This document shows, piece by piece, positions 1 to 6,655 of a stretch of DNA of 9,907 nucleotides (positions are counted from its first letter, which is position 1; each line of letters opens with the position of its first letter). Made by a program: the position numbers and the translations under genes. The notes beneath the pieces were generated by a model that worked only from the letters and a program-made list of their open reading frames with translations, had not been told where the DNA came from and did no database searches. The DNA is from JBAXLO01 sp037134755 (GTDB taxonomy: Bacteria > Bacteroidota > Bacteroidia > Bacteroidales > JACABE01), in contig JBAXLO010000174.1 in assembly GCA_037134755.1 (NCBI GenBank), forward strand, positions 1-9,907, read 5' to 3'.

Positions 1-157
1 TCAACTAGGGCTTTTACTCGTGTAAACATCGTAGTTCAAATCTCAACTAGGGCTTTTACTCGTGTAAACATCGTAGTTCAAATTTCAACTAGGGCTTTGC
101 AACGTGTAAAAGCCTTAGTTCATTTTTCGACTAGGGCTTTGCAGATTTGAGAAATCC
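1..157. repeat. 42-bp tandem palindromic repeat, four copies
   Basis: Units begin at 1, 43, 85 and 127, an exact 42-bp period. Copies 1 and 2 are nearly identical, copy 3 has diverged in its centre, and copy 4 keeps only its left half before decaying. Each full unit is an interrupted palindrome: outer arms AACTA and TAGTT pair in copies 1-3. In copies 1-2 an inner TTTAC/GTAAA stem closes a TCGT loop. In copy 3 that inner stem is lost, but the middle block GGGCT/AGCCT pairs instead. Copy 4 has its own small hairpin, GATTT-GAG-AAATC (144-156). The array may extend left of the window. The function is unknown; it could be a REP-like element or a structured transcript end. Confidence 0.85.
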
Positions 158-217
158 ATTTTTGCTTCACAACTAGCTATTATTGCTACTGTTATAAAAT
201 CATCAAAAAATCAACTT

Positions 218-233
218 TGGCACGCCGTTTGTT
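218..233 (+). promoter_or_regulatory. candidate sigma-54 (RpoN) -24/-12 promoter
   Basis: TGGCACG (218-224), four bases, then TTGTT (229-233) matches the sigma-54 consensus TGGCACR-N4-TTGCW with correct spacing and one mismatch, C to T in the -12 box. Transcription would start near 245 and run toward the sulfatase, giving a leader of about 175 nt. No activator binding site could be identified. A chance match is possible, but the -24 box is complete. Confidence 0.5.
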
Positions 234-314
234 ATGAAGAGGCTTTTTTATTGCCAAAAAACAATCAAAAACGAAGAATTATGATCAAAAAATCAAAAAA
301 TAAGAATTTTTAAA

Positions 315-342
315 TCGTAATTCGTAATTCGTAATTCGTAAT
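315..342. repeat. 7-bp tandem repeat (TCGTAAT) x4
   Basis: Four perfect head-to-tail copies of TCGTAAT lie just upstream of the sulfatase promoter. They do not sit between its -33 and -7 positions. A change in copy number would therefore move upstream elements, such as the sigma-54 site, relative to the gene without altering core promoter spacing. Confidence 0.85.
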
Positions 343-365
343 TTATTTTTCTGGCAAAATTTAAC

Positions 366-373
366 TACTTTTG
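366..373 (+). promoter_or_regulatory. Bacteroidota -7 promoter element of the sulfatase gene
   Basis: TACTTTTG matches TAnnTTTG, the -7 element of the primary Bacteroidota sigma factor. The region expected to hold -33 TTTG (about 343-350) is only T-rich. Transcription should start near 380, which places the sulfatase start codon at 419 or 425 and excludes the TTG at 371. Confidence 0.6.
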
Positions 374-418
374 CAGAACTGTATATATAATATATTGTAT
401 GCAGATAATAAATACAAA

Positions 419-2392
419 ATGCAAATGAAAAGCATCAGTAATAATAAAAATACTTTGCTTAAAGCAGCAGGTATAAGTACGTTGGCACTTAATGCAACGC
501 TGGCTTTTAGTCAGAATACCAATCAGGCAAAGCCCAATGTTGTAATCATTTTTTGTGATGACATGGGATATAATGACGTTGCCTGTTATGGAGGCAAAGG
601 CGTAAACACTCCAAATATTGATAGCTTATGTGCACAAGGTGTTAAGTTTACAAGTTTTTATGCTTCGCAAGGTGTAAGTAGTGCTTCAAGAGCTGCTTTG
701 CTTACAGGCTGTTATTCCGAACGTGTTAGTATTCTCGGTGCTTTGATGCCGAGCGCTACCATAGGCATTAGCGATGAGGAGTTAACGATTCCTAAAATGC
801 TTAAGACTGTTGGTTACACTACCGGTGCTTTTGGGAAATGGCATTTAGGACATCATAAGGAATTTTTGCCATTGCAAAAAGGTTTTGATGAGTATCTTGG
901 CCTGCCTTATTCCAATGATATGTGGCCTGTTGACTTCGACGGCAAACCAATTACCGACGGCAATAAATCTTTTTATCCTCCATTGAAATTAATTGATGGG
1001 AATGAACCTGTAAGAGAGATTAAAAACCTTGATGATCAGGGTACGCTTACTACTACATATACAGAAAGAGCTGTTCAGTTTATTGAGAAAAATAAGAACC
1101 ATCCTTTCTTTTTATATTTTGCTCACAATATGCCCCATGTGCCACTAGGAGTGTCAGATAAATATAAAGGCAAAAGTCCGATAGGCACTTACGGCGATGT
1201 TGTAATGGAAATAGATTGGTCGGTAGGGGAAGTGATGAAAGAACTGAAAAAGGCTGGAATTGATGATAATACAATTGTTATCTTTACTAGTGATAATGGT
1301 CCTTGGCTAAGCTTTGGCAAACATGGTGGTTCGGCTTACCCTTTGCGTGAAGGTAAAGGCACCAATTTTGAAGGTGGCTTAAGAGAACCATGTATCATTC
1401 GCTGGCCTAATCATTTTCCTTGCGGAATTGTAACTAATAAACTTGCTTCTACTATCGATATTCTACCTACGTTAGCAGCAATTACAGGTGCTAAATTGCC
1501 TACTAAAAAGATAGATGGTGTTAATATTCTTCCATTATTGAATAATGAAAAAAATGCTAACCCCCGTAACGAGTTTTATTACTATTACGGAGGGCAATTA
1601 CAGGGTGTGCGACAGGGTAAATGGAAATTGCATTTTCCACATAGTTATACTTCTTTCAAAGGAGTAGCACCAAATAAAGAGAGATGGCCTGCAATAGGAA
1701 TACCTTCTAAAATAGGTTTGGAATTATTTGATTTGGAAGGTGATGTTAGCGAAACTACAAACGTAGCTGATAAATATCCTGAGATAGTTACTAAATTACA
1801 AAAGCTGGGAGATCAAGCTCGAGAAGACTTAGGTGATGGCTTAACAAAAATAAAAGGAAAGAATAATCGTGAACCGGGACGCATAAAAGGGACTTGGAAT
1901 CCGAATGTGAAAAATCTGGCTATTGGTAAAAAAATAACCTTAACTAATCCACCAAGTTCTACATATCCAGCTTCGGGTAACAATGCTTTGATTGATGGAA
2001 AGCGAGGTACTTATGATTATAATGATGGCATTTGGCAAGGTTGGGAAGGTGATGATATGGAAGCCATAATTGATTTGGGAGAACCTATTGATTTAACTAA
2101 AGTAAGTTGTTCTTTCTTCGAAAATACAGGAGCTTGGATTTACAAACCTCAATATGTTGAAGTATTTACATCAAATGACAATTCAAATTATAAAAAGACA
2201 GAAAAAATATCGGTAAAAGATGTTAGAAATGATAAAAGTTTGGGTGTTTATGAATTCTTTACTAATGAAAGTAAAATTGGGAAGGTTCGATATATAAAAC
2301 TTAAAGCTAAGAATATAGGAATTGTTCCTAAAGGGCATCCCGGAACAGGTGGAAAAGCATGGCTTTTTGCTGATGAAATCATCATTGAATAA
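419..2392 (+). CDS. secreted Ser-type sulfatase (family S1) with C-terminal discoidin-like domain
   Basis: Formylglycine-dependent sulfatase of 657 aa that hydrolyses sulfate esters, probably on a glycan, outside the cytoplasm. Residues 1 to about 31 form a signal peptide (lysines, then a hydrophobic ALNATLAFS stretch) with no lipobox cysteine. Metal-site residues D47-D48 lie in CDDMGY, and D292-N293 in TSDNG. The nucleophile motif is S87-S-A-S-R91, so the formylglycine would come from serine, which needs a radical-SAM anSME maturase encoded elsewhere. K140 and H142 (GKWHLG), H240 (HVPL) and K313 (GKGTNFEGG) complete the pocket. Residues from about 496 resemble an F5/8-type C (discoidin, CBM32-like) domain, including NLAIGKK, WQGW and IDLGEPIDL. 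The start could be ATG 419 or ATG 425; the earlier TTG 371 overlaps the promoter. The substrate cannot be read from sequence, and no sulfatase, glycosidase or SusCD gene is adjacent. Confidence 0.92.
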   Translation: MQMKSISNNKNTLLKAAGISTLALNATLAFSQNTNQAKPNVVIIFCDDMGYNDVACYGGKGVNTPNIDSLCAQGVKFTSFYASQGVSSASRAALLTGCYSERVSILGALMPSATIGISDEELTIPKMLKTVGYTTGAFGKWHLGHHKEFLPLQKGFDEYLGLPYSNDMWPVDFDGKPITDGNKSFYPPLKLIDGNEPVREIKNLDDQGTLTTTYTERAVQFIEKNKNHPFFLYFAHNMPHVPLGVSDKYKGKSPIGTYGDVVMEIDWSVGEVMKELKKAGIDDNTIVIFTSDNGPWLSFGKHGGSAYPLREGKGTNFEGGLREPCIIRWPNHFPCGIVTNKLASTIDILPTLAAITGAKLPTKKIDGVNILPLLNNEKNANPRNEFYYYYGGQLQGVRQGKWKLHFPHSYTSFKGVAPNKERWPAIGIPSKIGLELFDLEGDVSETTNVADKYPEIVTKLQKLGDQAREDLGDGLTKIKGKNNREPGRIKGTWNPNVKNLAIGKKITLTNPPSSTYPASGNNALIDGKRGTYDYNDGIWQGWEGDDMEAIIDLGEPIDLTKVSCSFFENTGAWIYKPQYVEVFTSNDNSNYKKTEKISVKDVRNDKSLGVYEFFTNESKIGKVRYIKLKAKNIGIVPKGHPGTGGKAWLFADEIIIE

Positions 2393-2403
2393 AATATTTT
2401 TAA

Positions 2404-2411
2404 TAATTTTG
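2404..2411 (+). promoter_or_regulatory. -7 promoter element for the M48 protease gene
   Basis: TAATTTTG fits TAnnTTTG and lies 44 bp before the ATG at 2456. An imperfect -33 (ATTG, 2383-2386) sits 17 bp upstream and overlaps the sulfatase stop region. It suggests that the protease is transcribed from its own promoter. No convincing terminator lies between the two genes, so readthrough is also possible. Confidence 0.5.
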
Positions 2412-2455
2412 CAGCGCAAATAATACATTTAAAAATTAAAATAAATAAAAGAAAA

Positions 2456-3319
2456 ATGAAGAGCGAAATAGATTATGCCGTTTACTTTAAAGAGAATATA
2501 TATTTTTGGCTCAAAGTTTTGTTCAGCGTCCTGCTATATCCAACTATAGTATTAATTTTAATAGGACTATTTGATTCAGAAGATGTAGGCAAAGTTGCTT
2601 ACAGTTTAACATTCTGCACTTATCTTTTTATTATCTTCGTTTTTATATTTATAAAACATGGTATATTAATTGGCTATATCAAAGGCAATGCCGTAAAAGT
2701 CAGCCACACTCAATTCCCTGATATATTTGAAATAGTCGAACATCAATCTAAATCTTTAGGTTTGAAAACTGCACCTAAAGTATTTATACTCCAATCAGGA
2801 GGTGTGTTGAATGCATTTGCAACAAGTTTTATGTTTAAAAAATATGTTGTATTGTATTCTGATATTGTTGATGCTGCTTATGATAATGATACTAATGTGT
2901 TAGAATTTATTATAGGTCATGAATTAGGGCATATAAAAAGGAATCATATTTTGAAAAGGATGCTTCTGTTTCCTTCAGCTATTATTCCTTTTCTGGAGTT
3001 TGCGTATTACCGTGCCTGTGAATATACTTGTGATGATATTGGTAATTCATTAAATCCCAAAGGTACTGTTAATGGTTTGTTGATACTAGCAGCCGGAAGA
3101 AATTTATATAAACATGTAAATACAAAAGAGTTTGTATATCAGGATAAGTCAGAATATAGTTTTTGGAAATGGTTTGCCGAAAAAGTAACTTCACATCCCA
3201 CACTTTCAAAAAGGATAGGCATGTTCAAAGATTCATTATCACAACCCAAGCCTGTTTATGAACAAAAAGTTTATGAAACTCCTGTAGAAGAGCATTCAAA
3301 ATACATGCCTAAGTTCTAA
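2456..3319 (+). CDS. M48 family (Ste24/HtpX-like) zinc metalloprotease
   Basis: Integral-membrane zinc protease of 287 aa. The zinc motif HELGH (H155, E156, H159) lies in FIIGHELGHIKRNHI, and the third ligand is probably E189 in CEYTCDD, matching the M48 E-x-x-x-D pattern. Two N-terminal hydrophobic segments (about 17-40 and 48-75) anchor the protein, and a third hydrophobic stretch (about 169-186) lies between the two metal motifs. The family includes HtpX, a membrane quality-control protease, and Ste24. This protein diverges from canonical HtpX, so that gene symbol is not assigned. The C-terminal tail from about residue 260 is polar. The ATG at 2456 follows an A-rich stretch without a Shine-Dalgarno, usual for Bacteroidota. 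Specific substrates cannot be inferred. Confidence 0.88.
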   Translation: MKSEIDYAVYFKENIYFWLKVLFSVLLYPTIVLILIGLFDSEDVGKVAYSLTFCTYLFIIFVFIFIKHGILIGYIKGNAVKVSHTQFPDIFEIVEHQSKSLGLKTAPKVFILQSGGVLNAFATSFMFKKYVVLYSDIVDAAYDNDTNVLEFIIGHELGHIKRNHILKRMLLFPSAIIPFLEFAYYRACEYTCDDIGNSLNPKGTVNGLLILAAGRNLYKHVNTKEFVYQDKSEYSFWKWFAEKVTSHPTLSKRIGMFKDSLSQPKPVYEQKVYETPVEEHSKYMPKF

Positions 3320-3336
3320 ACTTAAGAACCCAATAT

Positions 3337-3375
3337 AAAAGAAGAGAGCTACAATTATTGAAGCTCTCTTCTTTT
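3337..3375. terminator. bidirectional intrinsic terminator
   Basis: A perfect 14-bp stem (3337-3350 with 3362-3375) encloses an 11-nt loop. On the plus strand it ends in a T-rich tail after the M48 gene. On the minus strand it also ends in TTTT, just downstream of tRNA-Val. It sits between convergent transcription units and can stop both. Confidence 0.88.
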
Positions 3376-3385
3376 TATGTGGATG

Positions 3386-3460
3386 TGGGCTGTACGGGAC
3401 TCGAACCTGTGACTTCTACCCTGTCAAGGTAACACTCTAAACCAACTGAGTTAACAGCCC
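3386..3460 (-). tRNA. tRNA-Val (anticodon GAC)
   Basis: A cloverleaf folds on the minus strand. The acceptor is GGGCTGT/ACAGCCC and the D-stem ACTC/GAGT. The anticodon stem TTACC/GGTAG contains a terminal T-G pair and has loop TTGACAG, giving anticodon GAC, which reads GUC and GUU valine codons. The T-loop is TTCGAGT. One T-stem position is an A-C mismatch (ACAGG/CCCGT). The discriminator base is A at 3386, and CCA is not encoded. The gene has its own promoter just upstream and a terminator just downstream. Confidence 0.93.
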
Positions 3461-3472
3461 TTTTAATTATTG

Positions 3473-3503
3473 CAAAAGTAATAAAATTTTATGGATTTAC
3501 AAT
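3473..3503 (-). promoter_or_regulatory. promoter of tRNA-Val
   Basis: Read on the minus strand, ATTG (3503-3500) is followed by exactly 19 bp and then TACTTTTG (3480-3473). This is a near-perfect TTTG-N19-TAnnTTTG promoter, placed 13 bp before the mature tRNA 5' end. The -33 element lies immediately beside the ybdG stop codon. Confidence 0.75.
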
Positions 3504-3506
3504 AGT

Positions 3507-4757
3507 TCATTTTATTTTATAATCCATACTAGTAGGATTCTGAAATATCTGTAATTCAAATTGAGGAATAACAGCTAATATATGATCAAATATATCAGCA
3601 ATCAAATCTTCATAAGCTTCAAATTCTAAGACTTTACTGAATGCATAAATTTCAATTGGCAAGCCTTTTTCAGTAGGTTGCAATTGTCGTACTATTAAAG
3701 TATCATCGTTAGAAAGACTAGGGTTATTTCTTAAATAAGTCTGAACATACATTCTGAAAACACCCAGATTTGTTTGCCTGCGTCCGTTAACCATAATACT
3801 GTCATTGATATTATTAGTTTTGTTATATGCTTCTAATTCTGCTTGTTTGGCTACAATATATTCATGTATCAAATGTATATTGTTAAACTTAGCTAACATC
3901 TCTGGAGTACAGAAATTAACACTATGCATATCAATACTAATAGAACGCTTTATCCTACGTACACCCGATTCTTCCATTCCTCTCCAGTTCTGAAAGGCAT
4001 CTGAGATCAATGAATAAGTAGGGATTGTAGTGATAGTATTATCAAAATTCTCAATTTTAACGGTAGTAAGATTAATATCTTTAACAACACCATCAGCACC
4101 AAACTTACTCATTGTAATCCAGTCTCCGGGACGAAGCATATCATTACTCGACAATTGAATACTTGCAACAAAACCTAATAAAGTATCTTTAAAAATCAAC
4201 ATTAATACTGCTGATAAAGCACCCAAGCCACCTAATAAATACAAAGGAGATTGCCCAATCAAAATTGATATAATTATAATAGCACTAATAATATATATAA
4301 TGATCTTTGATATCTGCACATAACCTTTTACAGGTTTAAATTTAGACATTTCAAAATCCTGGTATATGTCTATTATAGTATTAAAGAAAGCATCCAGAAC
4401 TATGATTACAATAAAGACCATATATATCTTCAGAGCTGCTTGCAAAATGCTTGTCCATATATGATATTCAGCAAGCATAGTGGGCAGTAGTGCATGAATA
4501 AGTAATGCAGGAGTGATATATGCAATTCTATGAAACACTCTTCTTTCAACCATGATGTCATCCCAGGTTGTTTCAGTACGTTTGGCAATCTCTTTAAATA
4601 ATTTTACAACTACTTTTTGAGTAATTTTAAAAACAATATAACTAAGGATTAATAACCCTAAAACAATTATCATTCCTTTAATTAAAACAGCGTTATTGTG
4701 TTTTAAACCAAGATCAATAAGCCAATCGTAGATGTTGTTTCCTAATGTTTTTTCCAT
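3507..4757 (-). CDS. ybdG: mechanosensitive channel of the MscS superfamily, YbdG (MscM) type
   Basis: Inner-membrane channel of 416 aa, expected to open under membrane tension and release solutes on osmotic downshift. Hydrophobic helices lie at about 23-45, 77-97, 105-130, 150-167 and 172-205, the last being the pore-lining helix (LLGGLGALSAVLMLIFKD). The beta domain follows (QLSSNDMLRPGDWI, FGADGVVKDINLTTVKI, NTITTIPTYSLISDAF), then a cytoplasmic domain with RRIKRSISID and GLPIEIYAF. These motifs and the length match E. coli YbdG (415 aa) from memory, so it is YbdG-like rather than a small MscS. The ATG at 4757 is the natural start. It has its own promoter and is separated from rplS by a terminator, so it is probably monocistronic. 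Confidence 0.9.
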   Translation of the reverse strand: MEKTLGNNIYDWLIDLGLKHNNAVLIKGMIIVLGLLILSYIVFKITQKVVVKLFKEIAKRTETTWDDIMVERRVFHRIAYITPALLIHALLPTMLAEYHIWTSILQAALKIYMVFIVIIVLDAFFNTIIDIYQDFEMSKFKPVKGYVQISKIIIYIISAIIIISILIGQSPLYLLGGLGALSAVLMLIFKDTLLGFVASIQLSSNDMLRPGDWITMSKFGADGVVKDINLTTVKIENFDNTITTIPTYSLISDAFQNWRGMEESGVRRIKRSISIDMHSVNFCTPEMLAKFNNIHLIHEYIVAKQAELEAYNKTNNINDSIMVNGRRQTNLGVFRMYVQTYLRNNPSLSNDDTLIVRQLQPTEKGLPIEIYAFSKVLEFEAYEDLIADIFDHILAVIPQFELQIFQNPTSMDYKIK

Positions 4758-4795
4758 GTTAACAAGTATATGATTTTATTAAATATAATATTCAG

Positions 4796-4803
4796 CAAAC
4801 CTA
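4796..4803 (-). promoter_or_regulatory. -7 promoter element of ybdG
   Basis: Minus-strand TAGGTTTG fits TAnnTTTG and lies 38 bp before the ybdG ATG. The -33 position is only AT-rich and shows no TTTG at the right spacing. It is located after the rplS terminator, as expected for a new transcription unit. Confidence 0.55.
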
Positions 4804-4849
4804 AGAAGAATTTTTGAAATAATAATAATAAATCTAAATTAAATGATAT

Positions 4850-4886
4850 AAAAAAACCCTGCCAGATTTTAAAATGACAGGGTTTT
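4850..4886 (-). terminator. intrinsic terminator of the thrS-rplS operon
   Basis: On the minus strand, arms AAAACCCTGTCA (4886-4875) and TGGCAGGGTTTT (4864-4853) form a 12-bp stem with one U-G pair and a 10-nt loop. A run of seven T follows. It lies 18 bp after the rplS stop codon and closes the translation-gene operon. Confidence 0.92.
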
Positions 4887-4904
4887 GTATTTTGAAAACA
4901 AAGA

Positions 4905-5258
4905 CTACATTCTTTTTTCTTTTATTCTTGCTTTCTTTCCTCTTAATCCTCTTAAATAGAAGATTCTTGCTCTTCTAACAACACCTTTTTTATTGATTTC
5001 AATTTGATCAATGAAAGGAGAAGCAATTGGGAATATTCTTTCAACACCTGTATTACCGGATATTTTTCTAACTGTAAAGGTTTCTGTATTACCACTACCG
5101 TTTCTTTGTAATACAACACCCTGAAATAGCTGGATACGTTCTTTTGTACCTTCTTTAATTTTATAAGATACAGTAATAGTATCACCTGCTTTGAAGTTTG
5201 GAAAATCTCTTTTCGTAGTCAGGTCTTCAACATATTGCATTAATTCTGGTTTACTCAT
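4905..5258 (-). CDS. rplS: 50S ribosomal protein L19 (bL19)
   Basis: Large-subunit protein located at the interface with the 30S subunit. The 117-aa product is full length for the family. Recognisable blocks are FKAGDTITVSYKIKEG, RIQLFQGVVLQRNG, TFTVRKIS, GVERIFPIASPFIDQIEI, RRARIFYLR and a basic C-terminus (RGKKARIKEKR). It is the last gene before the operon terminator, 130 bp after rplT. That gap contains a long-range stem (5289-5328) and no good promoter, so rplS is probably cotranscribed with rplT. No Shine-Dalgarno is visible. Confidence 0.97.
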   Translation of the reverse strand: MSKPELMQYVEDLTTKRDFPNFKAGDTITVSYKIKEGTKERIQLFQGVVLQRNGSGNTETFTVRKISGNTGVERIFPIASPFIDQIEINKKGVVRRARIFYLRGLRGKKARIKEKRM

Positions 5259-5288
5259 GACTATATAATTTTTTAATTGTTTATTTTG

Positions 5289-5328
5289 GGAGTTTAAGTA
5301 TACTTTTCTTAAAATTTAGATAAACTCC
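5289..5328 (-). promoter_or_regulatory. stem-loop in the rplS 5' leader
   Basis: Perfect 8-bp arms GGAGTTTA (5289-5296) and TAAACTCC (5321-5328) flank a 24-nt loop. A 10-bp palindrome, AAGTATACTT (5296-5305), overlaps one arm and could form a competing fold. The structure lies 31 bp upstream of the rplS ATG and lacks a terminal T-run, so it is not a standard terminator. It is a candidate ribosomal-protein leader or processing site. Confidence 0.45.
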
Positions 5329-5388
5329 ATTAAATTATTATTATGTGCAACTGTTATTTCTTAAGTTACATTATTAAAACAGTATATT

Positions 5389-5736
5389 TTAGCTTTTAAC
5401 TAATTCAACCACGGCTTTAAAAGCTTCTGGGTTGTTCATAGCTAAATCAGCTAAAACTTTTCTGTTTAAAGTGATGTTCTTTTTATGAAGTCCACCGATA
5501 AATACTGAATATGATAAACCAAATGGTCTAACACCAGCATTAATACGGGTAACCCATAAGTTTCTGAAACTACGTTTTTTGTTTCTTCTATCTCTGTAAG
5601 CATATAATAAACCTTTTTCTAAGGCATTTTTTGCTACAGTCCAAACATTCTTCCTGCGACCAAATTGACCTTTCGTCAATTTCAGGAGTTTCTTTCTTTT
5701 AGCTCTTGAAGCTACTACATTTACTGATCTTGGCAT
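5389..5736 (-). CDS. rplT: 50S ribosomal protein L20 (bL20)
   Basis: Early-assembly 23S rRNA-binding protein of 115 aa, normal length. The basic N-terminal extension (MPRSVNVVASRAKRKKLLK) and the globular domain (YAYRDRRNKKRSFRNLWVTRINAG, YSVFIGGLHKKNITLNRKVLADLA) are typical. In other bacteria L20 represses its own operon by binding the rpmI-rplT mRNA. The 83-bp gap to rpmI here could host such a site, but no clear pseudoknot was recognised. Confidence 0.97.
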   Translation of the reverse strand: MPRSVNVVASRAKRKKLLKLTKGQFGRRKNVWTVAKNALEKGLLYAYRDRRNKKRSFRNLWVTRINAGVRPFGLSYSVFIGGLHKKNITLNRKVLADLAMNNPEAFKAVVELVKS

Positions 5737-5819
5737 CGTTTTTTGTTTTTTTGTTTAAGCGTTCATCAATTGTATTATGAAACTTTTGTGCTATAAACAA
5801 GGTTATTAAATAAAAATTA

Positions 5820-6014
5820 CTATCTTGAAAGCATATCTCTTACTCTTTTCTCATCTGCTGTATCTACCGTTGTAGTGTAAGTTAAATTACGTTTACGCTT
5901 TGTAGACTTTTTTGTTAAGATGTGACTTTTGTAAGCATGCTTTCTTTTGATTTTACCAGTTCCTGTAAGGGTAAACCTTTTCTTTGCACTGGATTTGCTT
6001 TTAATTTTCGGCAT
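5820..6014 (-). CDS. rpmI: 50S ribosomal protein L35 (bL35)
   Basis: Small, very basic large-subunit protein of 64 aa. It begins MPKIKSKSSAKKRF and continues with TGTGKIKRKHAYKSHIL, KSTKRKRNL and a C-terminal VRDMLSR, all diagnostic of L35. It starts 27 bp after the infC stop codon in the conserved infC-rpmI-rplT order, and ATG 6014 is the only sensible start. Confidence 0.97.
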   Translation of the reverse strand: MPKIKSKSSAKKRFTLTGTGKIKRKHAYKSHILTKKSTKRKRNLTYTTTVDTADEKRVRDMLSR

Positions 6015-6041
6015 CGCTTTATATATATTAAATTAATTGTT

Positions 6042-6611
6042 CTAATTTATTTTTTTAGGTGCAATAATCATCATCATTCGCTTTCCTTCCAATCTTGGCA
6101 TCATTTCAGGTTTTCCCACTTCAAATAATGCTTCAGCAAATTTTAATAACATTTTTTCACCTTGTTCTTTGTAGATAATTGTTCTCCCCTTGAAAAACAC
6201 ATCAACTTTAACTTTTGCTCCATCTTGAAGAAACTTCATTGCATGTGTTAGTTTGAAATTGAAATCATGTTCATCCGTTTGAGGACCTAATCTGATTTCT
6301 TTTACAACTATCTTAGCTGATTTTGCTTTAATTTCTTTTTGCTTACGTTTTTGTTCATAAAGAAATTTTCTATAGTCAATTACTTTACAAACCGGTGGAT
6401 TAGCTGTTGGAGAAATTTCCACTAAATCTAAATCAAGACTACTTGCAATTTTAAGAGCATCTTTTATATTGTATATCCCTTGTTCAATATTCTCTCCAAC
6501 AACGCGAACTACAGGAGTTTCTATTCTCTCATTTATTTTGTGTAGTTCTTCTACTTTCCTTTCGGGTGGTCTTTGACCTCTATATCTGTTGTTGTAAAAT
6601 GGTGTTGCTAT
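6042..6611 (-). CDS. infC: translation initiation factor IF3, AUA start
   Basis: IF3 binds the 30S subunit, blocks premature 50S joining and proofreads initiator tRNA and start codons. The frame stays open well upstream of the first conventional start (GTG 6422), which would delete the N-terminal domain. Upstream residues include KINERIETPVVRVVGENIEQG and LDLDLVEISP, the IF3 N-domain. The C-domain has EIRLGPQTDEHDFNFKL and ending motif LEGKRMMMIIAP. No ATG, GTG or TTG precedes the N-domain in frame. The best start is ATA (6611-6609), 7 nt after a strong GGAGG, giving 189 aa beginning M(I)ATPFYNNRYRGQ. E. coli infC likewise uses a rare AUU start for autoregulation. ATT at 6632 is the last in-frame near-cognate codon before a stop but has no Shine-Dalgarno. 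IF3 identity is certain; the exact start is probable. Confidence 0.9.
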   Translation of the reverse strand: MATPFYNNRYRGQRPPERKVEELHKINERIETPVVRVVGENIEQGIYNIKDALKIASSLDLDLVEISPTANPPVCKVIDYRKFLYEQKRKQKEIKAKSAKIVVKEIRLGPQTDEHDFNFKLTHAMKFLQDGAKVKVDVFFKGRTIIYKEQGEKMLLKFAEALFEVGKPEMMPRLEGKRMMMIIAPKKIN

Positions 6612-6617
6612 AACGTA

Positions 6618-6623
6618 TCCTCC
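6618..6623 (-). promoter_or_regulatory. strong Shine-Dalgarno of infC
   Basis: Minus-strand GGAGGA lies 6-7 nt before the proposed ATA start. It is the only strong Shine-Dalgarno noted before a gene in this window; the others have A/T-rich leaders. It decides the infC start and falls in the 44-bp gap after thrS. Confidence 0.75.
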
Positions 6624-6655
6624 TATATTAATTTATAACTTATGTTAACTGCCAA

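Larger units (their letters stand above)
158..418. other. AT-rich intergenic region upstream of the sulfatase gene
   Basis: No open reading frame with gene-like features is seen between the 42-bp array and the sulfatase start. The stretch is AT-rich with many A and T runs. It holds three signals listed separately: a sigma-54-like promoter (218-233), a 7-bp tandem repeat (315-342) and a Bacteroidota -7 element (366-373). Confidence 0.6.

Noticed and set aside
1..157. CRISPR array
   Set aside because: The 42-bp units are directly adjacent with no unique spacers, and no cas gene is present.
371..418. TTG start extending the sulfatase N-terminus by 16 residues
   Set aside because: It overlaps the TACTTTTG promoter element and would precede the transcript start; a normal signal peptide begins at ATG 419 or 425.
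5798..5805. Internal promoter before rplT (minus-strand TAACCTTG)
   Set aside because: It has one mismatch in the -7 element and no -33 element; cotranscription with rpmI explains the gene order.
6042..6422. Short 126-aa IF3 starting at GTG 6422
   Set aside because: It would remove the IF3 N-domain, which is clearly encoded in frame upstream.
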